Positions 1 through 5,221 of a stretch of DNA of 5,221 nucleotides are shown here, piece by piece. Position numbers and translations under genes: made by a program. Under the pieces are notes generated by a model. That model was not told the DNA's origin. It did not search any database and saw only the letters and a program-made list of their open reading frames with translations. The stretch lies in contig JBFKFP010000184.1 of the NCBI GenBank assembly GCA_041618535.1, positions 1 to 5,221 on the forward strand. The letters run 5' to 3'. How positions within the stretch are numbered: position 1 is the first letter of the stretch; every line of letters begins with the position of its first letter. This DNA comes from SHLJ01 sp041618535. GTDB lineage: Bacteria; Bacteroidota; Bacteroidia; Flavobacteriales; Flavobacteriaceae.

Positions 1-122
1 ACGTAGAAAGCTCGTTTTCTGAAGTGAAGGAAAATTAAAAAATCAGCCTCCAAAGGAGGTGTGGTTTTGTAATTTCAGGCGAGGGGCCAAAGGAAAATGA
101 GCGAAGCGAACTAATCCTGGAG
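1..122. repeat. 122-bp direct repeat, copy 1 (REP-like, non-coding)
   Basis: This copy matches 178-299 at an offset of 177 bp, with one difference (A at 96, C at 273). It begins at the window edge, so the true left end may lie outside. It holds a hairpin at 39-68: CCTCC (47-51) pairs with GGAGG (55-59) across an AAA loop. After a small internal bulge, AAAATCA (39-45) pairs with TGGTTTT (62-68), with one G-T pair. No frame is open across the unit. I suspect a dispersed intergenic repeat of the kind found in flavobacterial genomes, but that needs a genome search. Confidence 0.9.
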
Positions 123-138
123 GTACCACTTAACTCAC

Positions 139-170
139 AAAACCCACTCAAATAAGTGGGTTTTTTTATT
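139..170 (+). terminator. Rho-independent terminator between the repeat copies
   Basis: AAAACCCACT (139-148) pairs perfectly with AGTGGGTTTT (155-164) around a 6-base CAAATA loop, and a T-rich run continues to about 172. It is a strong plus-strand terminator and probably ends a plus-strand gene lying left of the window. Read on the minus strand, the stem is followed by only four Ts, so it may also act weakly against transcripts leaving the sigma factor gene. Confidence 0.85.
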
Positions 171-177
171 TTCCGGA

Positions 178-299
178 ACGTAGAAAGCTCGTTTTCTGAA
201 GTGAAGGAAAATTAAAAAATCAGCCTCCAAAGGAGGTGTGGTTTTGTAATTTCAGGCGAGGGGCCAAAGGAACATGAGCGAAGCGAACTAATCCTGGAG
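178..299. repeat. 122-bp direct repeat, copy 2 (REP-like, non-coding)
   Basis: Second copy of the 1-122 unit, with one substitution at 273. Similarity stops abruptly at 300, and the terminator that follows copy 1 is not repeated here. The pattern fits a 177-bp tandem duplication (repeat plus terminator) truncated on its right side. The internal hairpin lies at 216-245. The copy sits 58 bp beyond the stop codon of the sigma factor gene, in the region where two transcription units appear to converge. Near-identity implies recent duplication or gene conversion. Confidence 0.9.
208..245 (-). terminator. Possible terminator of the S21-NYN-sigma operon, inside repeat copy 2
   Basis: On the minus strand, AAAACCA then CCTCC, a TTT loop, GGAGG and TGATTTT form a two-part stem, followed by TTTTTTAATTTT. 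This is the shape of an intrinsic terminator, and it begins about 113 nt after the sigma factor stop. No other terminator-like hairpin is visible between 300 and 357, so this is the best candidate end of the operon. The same structure exists in copy 1 at 31-68. Confidence 0.5.
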
Positions 300-357
300 T
301 GGTCAGTTGTTTTATTAATTTGAGATCTCCCTTTCCAAAAAGAGCTTCAGCAACGAT

Positions 358-1224
358 CTATTCACCCAGGTATTTTATAAGTAATTCTGCACGGTTAGAC
401 CCCTTCATCCTCCTGATTGCAACTTCTTTAATTTGCCTCACGCGCTCTCTTGTAAGTCCGAGCGAAGCGGCGATCTCCGACAGGGTCATGGGAGATTCCA
501 TACCAATTCCGTAATGGAACCTTAAAATATCTGCCTCTCTTTCGGTAAGGGAGTTCAGCACATCATCCAGGTCGGCCTGAAGTGAATCGAGTAATAGCTC
601 GGAGTCCGGATTGGAGAACATTTCCGACTTGATTCTGCTATGCAAATTCAGATCAGATTCTCCGGACAAGGGCGCATCCATTGAAGCGCAATTCTTAGAA
701 CTCTTTACACAAAGTTCGATCTCTGCAATAGAGACCTCTATGACCTCGGCTATCTCCTCAACAGTAGGTTCTCGATAATTTCCTTGTTCGAAAACAATGA
801 CCGCCCTGTTGATCTTATTCATCAAGCCGATCTTGTTAAGCGGAAGCCTTACCGTTCTCGAATTCTCTGATAAGGACTGAATAATGCCCTGTCTTATCCA
901 CCATACGGCATAGGAAATAAATTTGAATCCGCGGGTTTCATCAAATCTTTTGGCTGCCTTTAACAGTCCCAGATTTCCTTCATTGATCAAATCGGGAAGC
1001 GATAATCCCCTGTTCTGGTATTGTTTGGCAACCGAAACCACAAACCTCAGATTGGCATTAATGAGTTCATCCAATGCATCCTGATTCCCTTCTTTTATCT
1101 GCCTGGCCAACTCAACCTCGCGGTCCAGGGTTACCAGGCTTATTTTACTGATATCCCTTAAGTACCGGTTTAATGATAAATTGGTACGGATGGTGATTTG
1201 CTCTGTTATCTGAAGTGATTTCAT
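358..1224 (-). CDS. rpoD: RpoD-like (group 1/2) RNA polymerase sigma factor, probable paralogue
   Basis: A 288-residue sigma-70 protein that directs core RNA polymerase to promoters. Visible parts: region 1.2 around residues 17-45; region 2 around 53-125, including the core-binding block NLRFVVSVAKQYQN (58-71), LPDLINEGNLGLLKAAKRFDE (76-96) and the promoter-melting block SYAVWWIRQ (104-112); region 3 with RLPLNKIG (126-133) and the sigma finger after SMDAPL (181-186); region 4 from about 212, with the helix-turn-helix SEIAASLGLTRERVRQIKE (249-267). Region 1.1 is absent, as is normal in Bacteroidota. The start is supported because MKSLQITEQIT resembles the usual N-terminus (MRQLKIT-type) and the length matches the family. 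From memory, the region 3 linker (140-205) and sigma finger are unlike the housekeeping protein, so I favour a paralogue. It is the last gene of the cluster, 12 nt after the NYN gene. No Shine-Dalgarno sequence is seen. Confidence 0.95.
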   Translation of the reverse strand: MKSLQITEQITIRTNLSLNRYLRDISKISLVTLDREVELARQIKEGNQDALDELINANLRFVVSVAKQYQNRGLSLPDLINEGNLGLLKAAKRFDETRGFKFISYAVWWIRQGIIQSLSENSRTVRLPLNKIGLMNKINRAVIVFEQGNYREPTVEEIAEVIEVSIAEIELCVKSSKNCASMDAPLSGESDLNLHSRIKSEMFSNPDSELLLDSLQADLDDVLNSLTEREADILRFHYGIGMESPMTLSEIAASLGLTRERVRQIKEVAIRRMKGSNRAELLIKYLGE

Positions 1225-1236
1225 TCAAATTGAAGG

Positions 1237-1974
1237 TTATGGAACTACTTTAACATAAATAAGCTTTTGGTTATTCCTGGGGTTTTTACGCGGTTCTATT
1301 TCAATTTTGCTGATCGATCTTATAAGCGGTGTTAGTTTCTGATACCCATAATTCCTCGGGTCAAAATTCGGTTGTTTCTTCTGCAGCAAGGCTCCCACTT
1401 CGCCGAGAAAAGCCCAGCCCTCGTCATCTTCAAGATCTGAGATAGTGGATTTAATAAGGCTCACAACAGTAGGTGTTACCTTGTCCACTTTGGGTTTAGG
1501 CCGTTTCTTTCTTGATGAGGTTGAAAGGCCTTGTTCTGTCTCGTTCTTTAATATTTCGAGATAGATGAACTTGTCACATGCCACTATAAAGGGATTGGGG
1601 GTTTTCTTTTCTCCTACCCCGTAAACAATCATACCCGCTTCTCTCAGTCGAATAGCAAGTTTGGTAAAATCGCTGTCGCTTGATACCAAAAAAAAGCCTT
1701 TTACCTTCTCAGAATACAGAATATCCATCGCATCAATGATCATGGCCGAATCTGTTGCATTCTTGCCGGTTGTATACCCGTATTGCTGTATAGGTGTTAT
1801 GGCGTTTTCAAGCAGCACTTTCTTCCATTTTACCAGGCTGGGCTTTGTCCAATCACCATAAATTCTCTTTAAAGTGGGGTTACCATATTTGGCAACTTCC
1901 TCGAGCAGTTCTTTTACATAAGCCGACGGGATATTATCGCCGTCAATCAGAACAGCCAGATGCAGGTTCTCCAT
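1237..1974 (-). CDS. NYN (LabA/PIN-like) domain nuclease with C-terminal LOTUS/OST-HTH domain
   Basis: A 245-residue predicted cytoplasmic RNA-acting protein. The N-terminal NYN domain (about 5-145) keeps the acidic metal-site residues expected of PIN-like nucleases: LIDGDNI with D11 and D13, NATDSAMIIDAMD with D75 and D81, and SSDSDF with D100 and D102. A basic, low-complexity linker (SSRKKRPKPK, 153-162) leads to a C-terminal LOTUS/OST-HTH-like domain (about 166-245), recognised by LGEVGALLQKKQPNFDPRNYGY and LIRS. NYN proteins are generally thought to be RNases and LOTUS domains bind RNA; the substrate here is unknown. The ATG lies 3 nt after the S21 stop codon, which suggests translational coupling, and no Shine-Dalgarno sequence is present. 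Its middle position between S21 and a sigma factor is the place dnaG takes in enteric bacteria, but no primase motif is present. The metal-site residues look intact, so activity is likely. Confidence 0.9.
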   Translation of the reverse strand: MENLHLAVLIDGDNIPSAYVKELLEEVAKYGNPTLKRIYGDWTKPSLVKWKKVLLENAITPIQQYGYTTGKNATDSAMIIDAMDILYSEKVKGFFLVSSDSDFTKLAIRLREAGMIVYGVGEKKTPNPFIVACDKFIYLEILKNETEQGLSTSSRKKRPKPKVDKVTPTVVSLIKSTISDLEDDEGWAFLGEVGALLQKKQPNFDPRNYGYQKLTPLIRSISKIEIEPRKNPRNNQKLIYVKVVP

Positions 1975-1977
1975 ATA

Positions 1978-2172
1978 CTAGATTTCTTGTGAGCGCTCAT
2001 ATTCATCCTTATAACGGGCCTTGGCGATTTCCTCCCGACGTTGTTCCGATTTTTTGGTAAAGTATTGATTCTTCTTCAAGCTTCTGAGCTGTCTTACCTT
2101 TCTCACTTTTCGCTTGTAGCGCTTTAAGGCGCGTTCTATATTTTCTTCAGATTTAATTTTTATAATGAGCAT
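1978..2172 (-). CDS. rpsU: Divergent 30S ribosomal protein S21 (bS21)
   Basis: A 64-residue, strongly basic protein. MLIIKIKSEENIERALKRYKRK (1-22) is clearly the bS21 N-terminus, and the rest aligns without gaps to the family (FTKKS at 38-42, then KARY at 51-54). S21 sits on the small-subunit platform near the anti-Shine-Dalgarno end of 16S rRNA. In typical flavobacterial copies, as I recall them, the segment after the first helix reads KTGT and a KP follows the central helix. Here these are KVRQ (25-28) and KK (40-41), so the usual glycine is gone. That suggests a paralogue rather than the housekeeping copy. It is the first gene of the cluster. The start is fixed by the family N-terminus. 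The 13 nt before ATG are AT-rich with no Shine-Dalgarno sequence, and a hairpin lies immediately upstream. Confidence 0.92.
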   Translation of the reverse strand: MLIIKIKSEENIERALKRYKRKVRKVRQLRSLKKNQYFTKKSEQRREEIAKARYKDEYERSQEI

Positions 2173-2185
2173 ATATAATTATTAG

Positions 2186-2312
2186 GAAACGGCCACGCGC
2201 ATTGAGGGTGTGACTGTTTCATTGGTTATTATTCTTGATTTTTCAGATCGGCATTCAGTCAAGCATGCCGATAAGCCTGATGATAGATCATTTTCTGATC
2301 CTGAGAAAATGA
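2186..2312 (-). promoter_or_regulatory. Structured 5' leader of the S21 gene (three hairpins)
   Basis: Three stem-loops follow one another within 140 nt of the S21 start. At 2288-2312, TCATTTTCT pairs with AGAAAATGA (9 bp, 7-base loop). At 2247-2272, ATCGGCAT pairs with ATGCCGAT (8 bp, 10-base loop). At 2186-2220, GAAAC and GTCAC on the minus strand pair with GTTTC and GTGGC across one A-C mismatch, ending 13 nt before ATG. This density, with no Shine-Dalgarno sequence, suggests leader-mediated control, perhaps by S21 or the NYN-LOTUS protein. No known riboswitch or ribosomal leader family was recognised. Confidence 0.45.
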
Positions 2313-2546
2313 AAAAGCCTTACGCCCTTTTTCTCTCTTTAAATTGAATTCAGTAAGGTTGAATTTATTTACTGACATGTGCAATCTGCCTTAACGGATT
2401 TTCTTGTCATGCCAAATTACACTGCGATTAGCAACAAAAGAATAGGAAGGAAAAAAACAAAAAAGGGAAATCTCTACTATAATGTCTTACAGCTAATAGC
2501 GTAAAGAAACGCCTTTTAAATGGAAAAATATAATTTATACAGGAAT

Positions 2547-2580
2547 AAATGAAAAATTCGATCAGGCGAATTTTTCATTT
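2547..2580. repeat. 14-bp perfect inverted repeat
   Basis: AAATGAAAAATTCG (2547-2560) is the exact reverse complement of CGAATTTTTCATTT (2567-2580), separated by ATCAGG. It may act as DNA (an operator for a dimeric regulator) or as RNA (an attenuator hairpin in a long leader of the S21 operon). No U-run follows the stem directly on either strand, though each right arm contains TTTTT. Confidence 0.85.
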
Positions 2581-2649
2581 GAGACCTCATATAATCACTT
2601 TTTTAAAAGACAATACCGGCCCGCAACTTTACCTATTTTGATCTGATAT

Positions 2650-2680
2650 AAAATTTACCGGAAGCCATTAATTCAGACAA
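2650..2680 (-). promoter_or_regulatory. Candidate flavobacterial promoter for the S21-NYN-sigma operon
   Basis: On the minus strand, TTG (2680-2678) is followed after 20 bases by TAAATTTT (2657-2650). The Bacteroidota consensus is TTG, about 17-23 bases, then TAnnTTTG; only the last base of the -7 element differs. It lies just past the terminator of the surface protein gene. It would give a leader of roughly 470 nt. In AT-rich DNA such matches arise by chance, so this is a weak call. Confidence 0.3.
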
Positions 2681-2721
2681 CTGTTCATGTATCCAAAATT
2701 GAAAAGGTCGTCTCTTTATAT

Positions 2722-2758
2722 AAAAAAAGGCCGCCTGAGAATTCTCTGGCGACCTTTT
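2722..2758 (-). terminator. Rho-independent terminator of the surface protein gene
   Basis: On the minus strand, AAAAGGTCGCC (2758-2748) pairs with GGCGGCCTTTT (2735-2725), with one G-T pair, and the Ts continue to 2722. The loop contains the palindrome GAGAATTCTC, which can extend the stem. It starts about 22 nt after the TAA at 2781. Confidence 0.85.
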
Positions 2759-2780
2759 CAGGTTGTTGATTAATAGCACA

Positions 2781-5221
2781 TTAATCGTCCCTGGAGATAA
2801 TAACCGGAACAGAATTCATCCGCCTGTTATTACCCAGTCTTATGTAATAGATTCCGTCATCCATTCCCTGCGGAAGATTAACTGTAACCGTTCCGTTAGG
2901 AGCAACCCTCAGGTTCACATTCATGACCTGACGGCCTGTTGGATCAAACATCACTATTTCCGCAAATTCCTGGTCGTATCCGTCCAAAACAACATTAAAA
3001 TTGGTTTGTACAGGATTCGGATAAATGCTCATTGTAGGACCGCTTGACGGACTCGCCTGAGAGGTCACAGGTGTGTCGTTTACGGAGATATCGAGCCAGG
3101 TTCCGTCCTCAAAGTATACCCGTATGGTGTAACCTGAGTCTGTAACCTTATTCGCAAAGTCGAATCTCAGGATAGATTCACCTGTTAACAGGGTACCGCC
3201 TATCCAGCCAGGCACGCTCGAATCGAGGTCTGGAGTTACCGGATCATTATCAACCTGATCCCACGCCAGTCCGCCTTCCCAGACCACATCACTTACATTG
3301 CCGTAGGTGAGCCAAACTTTTGTCAGGTCGCCATTCTCCAACGGCCATATAATCGCGATATTCTCAATCTCCTTGGCTTCACCGGTAAAGTTGGTCAACC
3401 TGACGGTCAATCGCTTACCTTTGGTCGTCAATTTGTCAAGTGTGATACCGGGACCTATGGTTACAGTGGCATCATCAGAAACTTCTTCTGTTCCGAACGA
3501 ATCGTCACCGGAAGCATCCGCAATGTTATCCACATCAAAATTATTGGTCACATTTCCGCAGGACTTAAGGAAGCCTTGCGGGCTGTATCTACTGACTGTA
3601 AAGAAGGCAACCTGCCAATTCACATCAACACCCTGAACCGGCCCTCCAGACTGTCCCCAACCGTTAGTGAACGGATCGGAACATGAGAGATGCAGTTCGA
3701 AAGCAGGATCATCGCCCGGCGGATCAAAGACAATATCATTCCTTGAAATACTGGTTATGATCTCCACGTCGGCAGTAATGTCAACACCGTCAAGATATAT
3801 CGGACCACCGTCTGTTGATCCTTCAAGAATGCTTCCATTCGTAAAGACAAAGTAGAAATCATCTCCTATTCCTGTACCATAGGGTGAGCCACTGTCATCA
3901 AAGAACGGTGCAGTCATGTAATCGACCGTAATGGTGGCTGTTTCCCCGGCCGGGATATCGACCGTGCAATCCACTTCCTCACTTAGTTCAGGACTGGCAG
4001 CATCACTTACCGTACAACTTCCGGATCCTGAGGTCACAGTTGCAGCTATTACATCCAGTGAAGGATGAACCAGGTCATTGACCAGGACTCCAACCGCGTC
4101 TGACGGACCAGAATTACTTACGTCTATGGTGAAGCTCTGTAATGTACCCTGCGGCACTTCTGTCGGGTCAAAGGTCTTGACTATAGCCAGGTTTATATCA
4201 ACCAGGATATCAACACTATCGGTTGAATTATCATCGACAGAGATGTTATTATCATCTGCTGCAATAGCATCAACTGAGGATATGTTAGGCACATTATCCG
4301 CATCATTTAGCCCGCCTACACCATTCGCCTCTTCAACATCGGAAGCCACCTCGAAGGTAACAGTTATTGAAGCTGTTGCCCCAACTGCAAGTGATGGGAT
4401 AGAACAACTAATATTCTGACCTGGTGTATCACAGCTGAAATCACCGGATATGCCCGTAACAGTCAGTCGGTCATCCACCACATCTGTAACCTGTACATTG
4501 CTCAATGGAGCCGTACCGTCGTTGGTCACTTCGAGTGTGAATGTACTACTTGCGCCACCGGCTATCACTGAATCTTCAGCGAAGGTTTTTACTATATCCA
4601 CAGAGGCTACAAGAATGGTTTGCTCACAAGATGTCATGTTCCCACATTCATCAGTAGCTATCCACGTACGGATAATAGTATCTGTATCACAGCCAGATGT
4701 ATTAATTAGTTGATCACTGTGGTTTATGGTAACATCGGCATCACAATTATCAATAGCTGTGGCAACTCCCATAGCCGCAAGACTGGTATCATCTCCACAA
4801 TTCACAACCCTAAGCGGAGGGCATATAATTACCGGAGCCGTTGTATCCTGAACCGTGATCACCTGGGTCTGGACATCAGTGTTTCCACAATTGTCTGTCG
4901 CTGTCCATGTTCTTGTTAAAGTATAGGTGTCTAGACAGTCTCCGTTGGTGCGTACTTCCGCATAAGCGATATCCACATCGGAATCACAATTATCACTGGC
5001 CGATGGACTGGCCGCTGCCGGTACACTGTCACACTCTACTGTAACATCCGCAGGTACTCCGTTAAGAGTTGGTGCAGTCTTATCCTGAACCGTGATCGTC
5101 TGAGACTGAGAACTGCTGTTTCCACAGTTGTCCGTAGCTGTCCAGGTCCTGGTCAGGGTATAATTGTCTGCACAGTTACCGTCGGTGCGTACTTCCGCAT
5201 AAGCGATATCCACATCAGCAT
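2781..5221 (-). CDS. Large secreted surface protein with HYR-like repeats, DUF11 domains and T9SS sorting domain (N-terminus missing)
   Basis: The frame is open to the right edge, so this is the C-terminal part of a longer gene; the GTG at 5213 lies inside a repeat and is not the start. Numbering from that codon: HYR-like/adhesin repeats of about 79 residues (1-80, 81-127, and a diverged one at 128-202), marked by RTWTATDNCGN and VQDKTAP; two DUF11-type repeats, VDIVKTFAEDSV (205-290) and LAIVKTFDPTEV (342-432); a region at 433-575 with DDFYFVFTNGS, LDGVDIT and GVDVNWQVAFFTVSRY; a beta-rich, Trp-containing region (588-712); and a type IX secretion C-terminal sorting domain (727-810) with MSIYPNPVQTNFNV and DGIYYIRL. 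The protein is acidic, rich in Asp, Thr and Ser, with paired cysteines in the repeats. Export by the type IX system to the cell surface and a role in adhesion or matrix are inferred from architecture; no enzymatic motif was seen. It has its own terminator and appears independent of the S21 cluster. Confidence 0.93.
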   Translation of the reverse strand, partial: ADVDIAYAEVRTDGNCADNYTLTRTWTATDNCGNSSSQSQTITVQDKTAPTLNGVPADVTVECDSVPAAASPSASDNCDSDVDIAYAEVRTNGDCLDTYTLTRTWTATDNCGNTDVQTQVITVQDTTAPVIICPPLRVVNCGDDTSLAAMGVATAIDNCDADVTINHSDQLINTSGCDTDTIIRTWIATDECGNMTSCEQTILVASVDIVKTFAEDSVIAGGASSTFTLEVTNDGTAPLSNVQVTDVVDDRLTVTGISGDFSCDTPGQNISCSIPSLAVGATASITVTFEVASDVEEANGVGGLNDADNVPNISSVDAIAADDNNISVDDNSTDSVDILVDINLAIVKTFDPTEVPQGTLQSFTIDVSNSGPSDAVGVLVNDLVHPSLDVIAATVTSGSGSCTVSDAASPELSEEVDCTVDIPAGETATITVDYMTAPFFDDSGSPYGTGIGDDFYFVFTNGSILEGSTDGGPIYLDGVDITADVEIITSISRNDIVFDPPGDDPAFELHLSCSDPFTNGWGQSGGPVQGVDVNWQVAFFTVSRYSPQGFLKSCGNVTNNFDVDNIADASGDDSFGTEEVSDDATVTIGPGITLDKLTTKGKRLTVRLTNFTGEAKEIENIAIIWPLENGDLTKVWLTYGNVSDVVWEGGLAWDQVDNDPVTPDLDSSVPGWIGGTLLTGESILRFDFANKVTDSGYTIRVYFEDGTWLDISVNDTPVTSQASPSSGPTMSIYPNPVQTNFNVVLDGYDQEFAEIVMFDPTGRQVMNVNLRVAPNGTVTVNLPQGMDDGIYYIRLGNNRRMNSVPVIISRDD
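4830..5210 (-). repeat. 237-bp tandem coding repeats (79 residues) in the surface protein
   Basis: The unit at 4974-5210 is followed by a second at 4830-4973, which merges into a diverged third unit reaching about 4608. The first two are in phase at 237 bp. A 33-bp block is identical between 4947-4979 and 5184-5216, while neighbouring segments differ mostly at third codon positions. The array probably continues past the right edge. Confidence 0.85.

Larger units (their letters stand above)
2173..2780. other. 608-bp intergenic region between the surface protein and S21 genes
   Basis: No convincing coding sequence is seen on either strand; the longest reading I checked by eye, 24 codons on the minus strand from 2593, has no family resemblance. 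Read in the minus direction, it holds the terminator of the surface protein gene (2722-2758), a possible promoter (2650-2680), a 14-bp perfect inverted repeat (2547-2580), an AT-rich stretch with pyrimidine-rich runs on the minus strand (about 2440-2470), a weak 6-bp stem (2351-2374), and three hairpins (2312-2186) before the S21 start. Confidence 0.8.

Noticed and set aside
100..132. tRNA 3'-end-like stretch (AATCCTGG...TACCACTT) in repeat copy 1
   Set aside because: No matching 5' acceptor strand, D-arm or anticodon arm is present upstream, and copy 2 loses the sequence after CTGGAG. At most it is a chance or degenerate resemblance.
3..170. Plus-strand reading with ERSELILEVPL in the repeat, as a coding tail (for example of a GIY-YIG gene)
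   Set aside because: The frame is interrupted by a stop near 36, has no start codon, and would need a gene body that is not in the window. I recall similar tails in flavobacterial annotations but cannot verify it.
1..299. CRISPR array
   Set aside because: There are only two 122-bp copies with one 55-bp spacer holding a terminator, and no cas genes. The geometry is wrong for CRISPR.
1237..1974. DnaG primase, expected from the rpsU-dnaG-rpoD analogy
   Set aside because: The protein has no zinc-binding or TOPRIM motifs and is less than half the expected length; its motifs are those of NYN and LOTUS domains.
2420..2450. Promoter from TTG and GTAATTTG on the minus strand near 2420-2440
   Set aside because: The spacing between the elements is only 11-14 bases and the TA of the -7 element is out of register, so it fits the flavobacterial consensus worse than the 2650-2680 candidate.
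2519..2593. Minus-strand 24-codon ORF in the intergenic region
   Set aside because: It runs through the 14-bp inverted repeat, has no ribosome-binding context, and shows no recognisable family.
2763..4919. Plus-strand ORFs opposite the surface protein gene
   Set aside because: They are antisense to a long, domain-rich frame, have biased low-complexity composition, and resemble no family.
5211..5213. GTG as the start of the surface protein
   Set aside because: It is the Val of a DVDIAYAEVRT repeat that recurs 79 residues later; the frame stays open to the edge and there is no signal peptide.

Overview
The window looks like a chromosomal fragment of a Bacteroidota bacterium, most likely a marine-type flavobacterium. 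Four features point that way: a 288-residue RpoD-type sigma factor with no region 1.1, an S21 of the Bacteroidota type (it starts MLIIKIK...ENIERALKRYKRK), a type IX secretion C-terminal sorting domain (YPNP ... GIYYIRL), and genes without Shine-Dalgarno sequences. No genus is claimed. All four protein-coding genes lie on the minus strand.

Layout, left to right. Positions 1-299 hold two copies of a 122-bp repeat that differ at one base. They are separated by a 55-bp spacer carrying a strong plus-strand terminator. Each copy contains a hairpin followed, on the minus strand, by a T-rich tract. Positions 358-2172 hold a compact minus-strand cluster, in transcription order: a divergent ribosomal protein S21 (2172-1978), a NYN/LabA-type nuclease with a C-terminal LOTUS/OST-HTH-like domain (1974-1237), and an RpoD-like sigma factor (1224-358). 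The gaps are 3 and 12 nt, so these are very probably one operon. Positions 2173-2780 are a 608-bp non-coding stretch with a possible promoter, a 14-bp perfect inverted repeat, and three hairpins crowded in front of the S21 start. Positions 2781-5221 hold the C-terminal 813 or so codons of a large secreted, repeat-rich surface protein. Its N-terminus lies beyond the right edge, and it ends in its own terminator.

The most interesting feature is the cluster. Its order, S21 then a nucleic-acid enzyme then a primary-type sigma factor, mirrors the rpsU-dnaG-rpoD macromolecular synthesis operon of enteric bacteria, but a NYN-LOTUS protein replaces the primase. Both S21 and the sigma factor look like divergent paralogues rather than the housekeeping copies (judged from memory of the families, not a search). 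The S21 gene has a long structured leader and no Shine-Dalgarno sequence. A possible reading is a small alternative gene-expression module that couples a variant ribosome component, an RNA-processing enzyme and a variant sigma factor. That coupling is inference; the gene order, spacing and motifs are visible directly.
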